Notes under the pieces: generated by a model
What the model was told of the DNA's origin: nothing
Databases searched by the model: none
The model's input: the letters and a program-made list of their open reading frames with translations, nothing else
Assembly: GCA_913064925.1 (NCBI GenBank)
Contig: CAJYBN010000029.1
Coordinates: 1 to 18,957 of the forward strand
Source: an uncultured Peptococcaceae bacterium
GTDB taxonomy: Bacteria; Bacillota; Desulfotomaculia; Desulfotomaculales; Desulfallaceae
DNA: 18,957 nucleotides
Direction: 5' to 3'
Shown: one piece after another, positions 14,477-18,957 of the stretch
Layout of the letters: each line of letters opens with the position of its first letter
Position numbering within the stretch: position 1 is the stretch's first letter
Made by a program: the position numbers and the translations under genes

Positions 14477-15429
14477 CGGGCCAGGTCCGCGTCCACCATC
14501 ATTTTTACCAGCTGCTCAAAAGATACCTCGGGCTGCCAGCCCAGCCCGGCCCTTGCCTTGGAGGGGTCGCCCAGCAGCAGGTCAACTTCCGCGGGCCGGA
14601 AAAGCCTAGGGTCTATCACCACGTACTTTTCATAATCCAGGTCCACGTGTTCAAAGGCAATTTTTACAAATTCCCGCACGGTATGGGTTTCACCGGTGGC
14701 CAGGATATAATCGCCGGGGGTTTCCTGCTGCAGCATGAGCCACATTCCCTTCACGTAATCCCCGGCGTAGCCCCAATCCCTCCTGGCCTCCAGGTTGCCC
14801 AGTACCAGCCGGTCCTGCAGCCCCAGCTTGATGCGGGCCACTGCGTTGGTGATCTTTCTGGTAACAAACTCCAGGCCGCGGCGGGGCGACTCGTGGTTGA
14901 ACAGGATGCCGGAACAGGCAAACATCCCGTAACTTTCCCGGTAGTTAACGGTAATCCAGTGACCGTAAACTTTAGCCACACCGTACGGGCTTCGGGGATA
15001 AAAGGGCGTCTTTTCGGTCTGGGGTACTTCCTGTACCCGGCCGAACATTTCGCTGCTGGAGGCCTGGTAAAACCTGATCTTGTCGTTTACCGTCCTGATT
15101 GCCTCCAGCATCCTGGTTACCCCCAGCGCCGTCAATTCGGCCGTCAGCACGGGCTGGTGCCAGGAAACCGGTACAAAAGACTGGGCCGCCAGGTTATATA
15201 CTTCATCGGGGCAGGCGGTTTCTACGGCGGCGATCAAAGATTTCTGGTCCAGCAGGTCGCCGGAAATTAAATTAATTTGCTCCTTGAGATGCTCGATGCG
15301 TTCCAGGTTTTCCGTGCTGCTCCTTCTGACCAGGCCGTAGACCCGGTAACCCCGGGAAAGGAGCCATTCCGCCAGGTACGAGCCGTCTTGGCCGGTGATG
15401 CCGGTTATTAAAGCGCTTTTTCCGTGCAC
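14458..15429 (-). CDS. gmd: GDP-mannose 4,6-dehydratase
   Basis: Converts GDP-mannose to GDP-4-keto-6-deoxymannose, the precursor of GDP-rhamnose, fucose, perosamine and others. The NADP-binding motif is GITGQDG at residues 10-16, followed by SYLAEWLLSRGY. Diagnostic family stretches are VYNLAAQSFV, YQASSSEMFG (catalytic S/S-E at about 124-127), YGVAKVYGHWITVNYRESY (Tyr149 and Lys153) and LFNHESPRRG. The length of 323 is normal for bacterial Gmd. GTG 15429 has GGAGGAGG seven bases upstream. Its end overlaps the polymerase gene. No reductase or aminotransferase for the keto product is in the window. A role in GDP-6-deoxyheptose synthesis, known for some Gmd relatives, seems less likely because the heptose here is ADP-activated. 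Confidence 0.95.
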   Translation of the reverse strand: MHGKSALITGITGQDGSYLAEWLLSRGYRVYGLVRRSSTENLERIEHLKEQINLISGDLLDQKSLIAAVETACPDEVYNLAAQSFVPVSWHQPVLTAELTALGVTRMLEAIRTVNDKIRFYQASSSEMFGRVQEVPQTEKTPFYPRSPYGVAKVYGHWITVNYRESYGMFACSGILFNHESPRRGLEFVTRKITNAVARIKLGLQDRLVLGNLEARRDWGYAGDYVKGMWLMLQQETPGDYILATGETHTVREFVKIAFEHVDLDYEKYVVIDPRLFRPAEVDLLLGDPSKARAGLGWQPEVSFEQLVKMMVDADLARWGKKV

Positions 15430-15550
15430 GTAAGGTCCTCCTCCACTTAATTCCTCCTGTCAATGGTTTTCCGGGTTATGCTTTTCCCGGGCCGGTCGCT
15501 GGCGGGAAACACCGGCCCTGCCAGCCAACCGGTTGATTTACCGGCACATA
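15430..15550 (-). promoter_or_regulatory. gmd leader with three inverted repeats
   Basis: A 121-bp gap between a GT4 gene and gmd. In transcription order: CCGGTTGAT/ATCAACCGG (15558-15550 with 15537-15529, 12-base loop) encloses the GT4 stop codon. GCTGGC-A-GGG/CCC-GCCAGC lies within 15525-15498. GGGCCGGT/ACCGGCCC (15518-15511 with 15496-15489) shares bases with the second, so the two cannot form together. None is followed by a T run. An isolated TTGACA just before the ribosome binding site has no -10 partner. Confidence 0.45.
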
Positions 15551-16732
15551 TCAACCGGACTGCCTTTTGTTGGCTTCGGCTTGAAAAACCGCCAGCACGT
15601 CCCGGGCTATTTTGGACCAGGAATAATTTTGCACCGCAAAATTCCTGCACCTGTGGGGGTCGGGAACCCAGTCCTCCCCCGCCAGCACGCCGTTGATTTT
15701 TTCCGCCAGGCTTTCGGCGCTGACGGACCGGGAGAGCAACCTGGGCTCTAATCGGCATAAAATTTCCACATTGCCCCCCACGGGAGTTGCCACCACCGGC
15801 ACCCCGCAGGCCAGGGCCTCCACGGTGACTAGGCCGAACCCCTCAAAGGCCAGTGAAGGAACTACCGTCACGTCTGCCGCGCGGTAAAAAAGGGGTAAAT
15901 CTTCTTCGGGTATGTACCCGGTAAAAATAACTGCGCCGGCCAGGCCCAGCTCCCGGGCCAGGTTTTCCAGCCCTGGTTTTTGCGGCCCGTCCCCGCCCAC
16001 CACCAGCAGGCAGTTATGGTTGTGCCGCTTTAATATTGGCATCGCTTTGATCAGCAGGTCTATGCCCGTACGGTTTACCAGTCGCCGGACGGTAAACACG
16101 ATTTTTGGCGACCGGGGCAGGCCCAGGGCCCGCCGCGCTTCCCCTTTGTTCCCGGGAACAAACCTGTTGACATCACAACCGCCGGCCAGCACCACTACCC
16201 TGGCGGGGGCCACGCCGTATTCCTCCACCAGGATTTGCTTGAACTCCCGGCTCAAAACGATTAACCTGTCGCACCTGCGGTAGACAAACTCTTCCACGAA
16301 CTTTTTCATGGCACAAACAATCCTGCCGGGCAGCGAAAGCCCCCCTGACCCGCCGCTCAATTCCACCCCTGCCTCCCCCGACCAGGGCCCCTGAAAATTA
16401 AAAACCACGGGGCATTTTTTTAACCGTCCCGCCAGCATGGGCCCAAACACGTACAAGGCAAAATGCGGGTTGTAAACATCGTACTTGTTGCCCCGTAACT
16501 CGGAAACCAGCGCCCGGTAAAAATTAATCACCCGGGCGGGCAAACTCGCCCCGGGCACCCGGCGCACCCGCAGCGTCCCGGCAGGCGCTTTTGCTCCCGG
16601 CGCCTCCCCCAGCACCAGAACCGTAACTTCATTGCCGCCGGCGGACAGTCCCCGGGCTATCTCCATAAAGTACCTGCTCAGCCCCCCGGGTTCAGCGTCA
16701 AAACAGGTTATCGCCGACATCAGTATCTTCAT
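15551..16732 (-). CDS. Glycosyltransferase family 4
   Basis: GT-B glycosyltransferase of 393 residues. It begins KILMSAITCFDAEPGGLSRY with the glycine loop at about 16-17; VYNPHFALYVFG and FNFQGPWSGEAG follow. The donor domain has FTVRRLVNRTGIDLLIKAM, VVGGDGPQK, FTGYIPEEDLPLFYRAADV and a full EX7E in EGFGLVTVEALACGVPVVATPVGG. ATG 16732 overlaps the TGA of the upstream methyltransferase gene by four bases (ATGA). Its stop codon lies in the stem of an inverted repeat before gmd. The arrangement suggests that this enzyme and the methyltransferase work on the same residue (inference). Confidence 0.9.
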   Translation of the reverse strand: MKILMSAITCFDAEPGGLSRYFMEIARGLSAGGNEVTVLVLGEAPGAKAPAGTLRVRRVPGASLPARVINFYRALVSELRGNKYDVYNPHFALYVFGPMLAGRLKKCPVVFNFQGPWSGEAGVELSGGSGGLSLPGRIVCAMKKFVEEFVYRRCDRLIVLSREFKQILVEEYGVAPARVVVLAGGCDVNRFVPGNKGEARRALGLPRSPKIVFTVRRLVNRTGIDLLIKAMPILKRHNHNCLLVVGGDGPQKPGLENLARELGLAGAVIFTGYIPEEDLPLFYRAADVTVVPSLAFEGFGLVTVEALACGVPVVATPVGGNVEILCRLEPRLLSRSVSAESLAEKINGVLAGEDWVPDPHRCRNFAVQNYSWSKIARDVLAVFQAEANKRQSG

Positions 16733-17472
16733 GGGCCAATCCCGTTCTTTCTGGCCAGGATATGCATGTTATAAGCAAGCCTGCCGTACCGGCAGGAATA
16801 GTCGAAATCGCTTAAAAACTGGAGAAATTTATCCAGCAGCCTGCTTTTTAGGCCCATTTTTTCCTTAATCAGGTAAATCCACGTGCTCAAGGGATGCAAC
16901 AGCAGGGAATTTCTGTAAACCCGTTCGATGCTGAAATAACCGGCCAGCAGGTTTTGTACCTCTGCCAGGGTATAATGTTTGTGTCCCTTTAAACCCCCGT
17001 AATACCCGGCAAACAGCCGGTCGTATTTTTCGGTGCCGGTAATGAATTTGCCCAAGCGGTAAATTTTGAACTTGGCGTCCAGGGGGTCCAGGAAGTAAAA
17101 CAAACCCTTGTGGGGCGTGGACAAAATTAAAACGCCCCCGGGTTTCAGCACCCGGTGTATTTCCCGGATGGTGGGCTTTTCATCCCGGTATGGCAGGTGC
17201 TCCAGGACTTCGATAAAGGTAACCGCGTCAAAGAAGTTGTCCTGGAAAGGCAGGCTGGTGGAACTCCCGTGGATAAAGGTAATCCCGGGGTAGTTCCGGC
17301 GCGCCTCGGCAATGGCACTTTCGCTGCAGTCCAGCCCGTAAGTCGCTTGAGCCTTGCGGGAAAACCAGGCTGTGTCGTGACCGGCGGCGCAGCCCAGGTC
17401 CAGCAGCCTTTCCACCCCCGGTGGTATCCACTCATAGGTTAATTTGCCCCGCTCCCTGAGTTGTTTCATCAT
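16729..17472 (-). CDS. Class I SAM-dependent methyltransferase, Methyltransf_11 type
   Basis: Small-molecule or sugar methyltransferase of 247 residues, cytoplasmic. Motif I LLDLGCAAGHDTAWF is at about residues 23-37, acidic YGLDCSESAI ends strand 2, and FDAVTFIEVLEHLPY plus HRVLKPGGVLILSTPHKG are the classic Methyltransf_11 post-motifs. The C-terminal half (DYSCRYGRLAYNMHILARKN) resembles methyltransferases of glycan clusters. ATG 17472 is chosen because GGAG lies eight bases upstream; GTG 17481 is the longest frame. It overlaps the upstream glycosyltransferase gene by about 40 bases and the downstream GT4 by four, so it is tightly coupled. Target could be a sugar O- or N-position, or a 3-keto precursor; not determinable here. 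Confidence 0.85.
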   Translation of the reverse strand: MMKQLRERGKLTYEWIPPGVERLLDLGCAAGHDTAWFSRKAQATYGLDCSESAIAEARRNYPGITFIHGSSTSLPFQDNFFDAVTFIEVLEHLPYRDEKPTIREIHRVLKPGGVLILSTPHKGLFYFLDPLDAKFKIYRLGKFITGTEKYDRLFAGYYGGLKGHKHYTLAEVQNLLAGYFSIERVYRNSLLLHPLSTWIYLIKEKMGLKSRLLDKFLQFLSDFDYSCRYGRLAYNMHILARKNGIGP

Positions 17473-18553
17473 CCCTTTCACTCCAGATCAATTGGCTTAG
17501 CCGCCGGGCCAGCAATGCATAGTCGAAGTTTTCCCTGGCTATTTTTACCCCGCCCGGAAAAAAAAGCGGCGGCTTCTTCTGCCGGGTAATCACCCGGGCG
17601 ATCCTACCCGCCGCCCTGCCGGCATAGGTGTGATCCCGGCGGCCTATGTATTCCACCAGCATTTCCGGCGGCAGCAGCCTGGCGGCCTCGCCCACCCGGG
17701 AGGCAATCACGTACCTGCCGCAGGCCAGGTACTCGGGCAGCTTGCCCGTAGTTCTTACCCGGGCGGCCGGGGTGTTGTTTTGCGTGGAAAGGGCAAAATC
17801 AAACAGGTTGATCCAGCGGGGCAGCTGGCTGTAGGACACCCGGCCCACGAAAAGAATCCTTTCCTCAACTCCCGCCCGTTGCGCCCTTTCCTTTACCATG
17901 GCCAGCCCGTCTCCATCGCCGACCATGATGCCGCGGACGGGGTATTGTTTGAGGTGGGCCATGATTTCCACCAGGTCCAGCCCATAGGCCCAATCCAGGG
18001 CCGGAGACCACCGGCAAGAGCCCACCACCCCCACCACGAACTGATCGGTCAGGCCCAGCTGCCTGCGCCAATTTGTTACATCCAGCGGCCTGGAATGGCC
18101 GGGCCAGATACCGTCCGGAATCAAGTATGCCCTGTAGCCCCGCCGCCGCAGCCAGGAAACATGCTCGGAACCCCGGACCACTATCCAGGCGGACAGTTTC
18201 AGCGTCAACCACTCGCATATCCGTAAAAATTGCCTGTAGAGACAATTTCCCTGGCGGGTCAGCACAGCCATTTCATACAACAGGTCCCCGGTGTCGATCA
18301 CATAAGGGATACTGAACAATAGGCGGTAAAATAAAGCGCACCCGGCGCCGGCGCAGCCTATGTTCAGCACATAAATCAAGCCGGGCCGCAGGTCAAAAAC
18401 TTGCCTGAGAAAAACAAACAGGGCGGTGAGTTTCCCCCGCTCCCGGTACAGAATAACGGCCCGCCCCGCCGCGACTTGATTGGCAAACAACCCCCGGGCC
18501 CTGTATCCCATGGCGCTGTCCGCGCTGCCGTTGACCAGAACACAGATTTTAAT
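17432..18553 (-). CDS. Glycosyltransferase, GT4-like, with abnormal start
   Basis: Probable GT-B glycosyltransferase. From ATG 18511 the frame has 359 codons, but this omits the first Rossmann strand. Upstream in the same frame the codons from 18553 read I-K-I-C-V-L-V-N-G-S-A-D-S-A, exactly the beta1 strand and loop expected at a GT4 N-terminus, giving 373 residues. There is no ATG, GTG or TTG in that stretch; the in-frame stop TGA comes three codons before. Either ATT 18553 starts translation, or a one-base insertion separates the gene from ATG 18560. VVGVVGSCRW, GIMVGDGDG, ILFVGRVSYSQLPRWINLFDFAL and TGKLPEYLACGRYVIASRVGEA form the donor domain; the first glutamate of EX7E is not evident. 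Its end overlaps the methyltransferase gene. Confidence 0.78.
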   Translation of the reverse strand: MKICVLVNGSADSAMGYRARGLFANQVAAGRAVILYRERGKLTALFVFLRQVFDLRPGLIYVLNIGCAGAGCALFYRLLFSIPYVIDTGDLLYEMAVLTRQGNCLYRQFLRICEWLTLKLSAWIVVRGSEHVSWLRRRGYRAYLIPDGIWPGHSRPLDVTNWRRQLGLTDQFVVGVVGSCRWSPALDWAYGLDLVEIMAHLKQYPVRGIMVGDGDGLAMVKERAQRAGVEERILFVGRVSYSQLPRWINLFDFALSTQNNTPAARVRTTGKLPEYLACGRYVIASRVGEAARLLPPEMLVEYIGRRDHTYAGRAAGRIARVITRQKKPPLFFPGGVKIARENFDYALLARRLSQLIWSERDDETTQGAGQINL

Positions 18554-18570
18554 CCTGCATCACTCTCCTT
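18549..18570 (-). other. Ribosome binding site with three-codon ORF over the GT4 start
   Basis: AAGGAG at 18570-18565 is followed four bases later by ATG 18560, but that frame reads Met-Gln-Asp-stop (TAA at 18551-18549). The TAA overlaps ATT 18553-18551, from which the glycosyltransferase frame is open. Removing a single base of CAGG would fuse the ATG to the gene as M-Q-I-K-I-C-V-L-V-N. Confidence 0.55.
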
Positions 18571-18614
18571 GCGCGCAAATGACGGCGGTAGATTAAGCTT
18601 GCCGTTAAGGGGGC

Positions 18615-18628
18615 CGGCGGTACCGCCG
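18615..18628. repeat. Perfect 14-bp GC-rich palindrome
   Basis: CGGCGGTACCGCCG reads the same on both strands, in the 89-bp gap between two glycosyltransferase genes; after one mismatch two further pairs extend it. It could form a stable hairpin after the upstream gene's stop (18643), but no T run follows on the minus strand, so an intrinsic terminator is not supported. Confidence 0.5.
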
Positions 18629-18642
18629 CCCGGCTTACGCTT

Positions 18643-18954
18643 TTAGGGTAAACTCCGCAGGTAATGTCGGCGACAAAAAAGGCTGAATATCTCTATCAGC
18701 CTCTTAATATGCCGGGTAAGATTGAAATACTTCACGGCCACACGGTGTGCCCGGCAGCCCAGCTCCCGGGCCAGTTCCACATCGGCGGCCAGCCTGTCAA
18801 TGGCCTCCGCTAGACCTCCGGTATCCCCCGGCTCAACCGCCAGGCCCACGTCGCCGAACATGAAAAATTCCTTCAGCCCGCCCACGCGGGCGATGACCAG
18901 CGGCGTGCCGATCATCATGGTTTCGGCGGCCGCGCTGCCGGCGGTCGCGAGCAA
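18643..18954 (-). CDS. C-terminal part of a GT4 glycosyltransferase, interrupted at window edge
   Basis: The readable 103 codons correspond to the end of a GT-B donor domain: SAAAETMMIGTPLVIARVGGLKEF followed by GLAVEPGDTGGLAEAIDRL, the standard sequence after EX7E. The rest of the gene should lie beyond the right edge, yet the last three bases of the window (18957-18955) read TAG in this frame. In addition the first glutamate of EX7E, expected eight residues before AETMM's glutamate, is alanine. So the gene may be broken, frameshifted, or the window may end at low-quality or contig-end sequence. TTG 18954 is not a credible start since it has no upstream sequence and would give only a third of a domain. 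The TAA stop at 18645-18643 is followed by the palindrome at 18615. Confidence 0.6.
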   Translation of the reverse strand: MLATAGSAAAETMMIGTPLVIARVGGLKEFFMFGDVGLAVEPGDTGGLAEAIDRLAADVELARELGCRAHRVAVKYFNLTRHIKRLIEIFSLFCRRHYLRSLP

Positions 18955-18957
18955 CTA

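Noticed and set aside
14371..15270. Plus-strand open frame (299 codons) opposite gmd
   Set aside because: Antisense shadow of a confidently identified gmd; no recognisable motif.
15450..15470. TTGACA before gmd considered as promoter
   Set aside because: It overlaps the ribosome binding region and has no -10 element 16-18 bp downstream.
18615..18628. Palindrome considered as an intrinsic terminator
   Set aside because: No T run follows on either strand at the right distance.
1..18957. CRISPR array, tRNA, rRNA, insertion sequence, phage or toxin-antitoxin genes
   Set aside because: I saw no regularly spaced repeats, tRNA-like cloverleaf, transposase or integrase motif, or small paired ORFs with supporting signals anywhere in the window.

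Overview
The window is part of a cell-surface polysaccharide (capsule, exopolysaccharide or S-layer/secondary cell wall glycan) biosynthesis locus. Strong GGAGG-type ribosome binding sites, frequent GTG and TTG starts, high GC content, a membrane-anchored bacterial SH3 protein and a short YveK/CapA-like chain-length protein suggest a GC-rich low-spore or spore-forming Firmicute, perhaps of the Desulfotomaculum/Pelotomaculum group. That placement is inference; no ribosomal or taxonomic marker gene is present. No tRNA, rRNA, CRISPR array, transposase or integrase was seen.

Layout, left to right. (1) 1-935, minus: 5' part of a long-form glucose-1-phosphate thymidylyltransferase (dTDP-sugar entry). 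(2) 1092-1814, plus: two-TM protein with a C-terminal SH3b domain; its stop codon overlaps the stop of the next gene. (3) 1811-8042, minus: one tightly packed unit. In transcription order it encodes a GT4 glycosyltransferase, GmhA, HldE1 (heptose-7-P kinase), HldE2 (heptose-1-P adenylyltransferase), a GT9 heptosyltransferase-family enzyme, a GT2 glycosyltransferase and a Methyltransf_24-type methyltransferase. (4) 8146-8757, plus: a short Wzz/CapA-like protein without a kinase partner. (5) 8770-10559, minus: RfbF and RfbG, which make CDP-4-keto-6-deoxyglucose. They have their own sigma-A-like promoter and share a bidirectional terminator with the wzz-like gene. (6) 10751-18957, minus: two GT4 glycosyltransferases, a Wzy/O-antigen-ligase-like membrane protein, GDP-mannose 4,6-dehydratase, a GT4, a class I methyltransferase, another GT4 with an abnormal start, and the C-terminal part of one more GT4.

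Together the genes activate sugars through four nucleotides (dTDP-glucose, CDP-glucose, ADP-heptose, GDP-mannose-derived) and assemble them with at least eight glycosyltransferases. Methyltransferases probably decorate the product, Wzy polymerises it and the Wzz-like protein sets chain length. Only the early steps of each sugar pathway are here. GmhB, HldD, RmlBCD, the enzymes after RfbG, a GDP-6-deoxyhexose reductase and a Wzx flippase are not in the window.

The points most worth following are the heptose module (gmhA-hldE1-hldE2-GT9) in a probable Gram-positive, the GT4 gene whose only full-length reading begins at ATT or needs a one-base frameshift correction (about 18553-18560), mutually exclusive hairpins in the gmd leader, the orphan Wzz-like gene, and a bidirectional terminator built into two stop codons.
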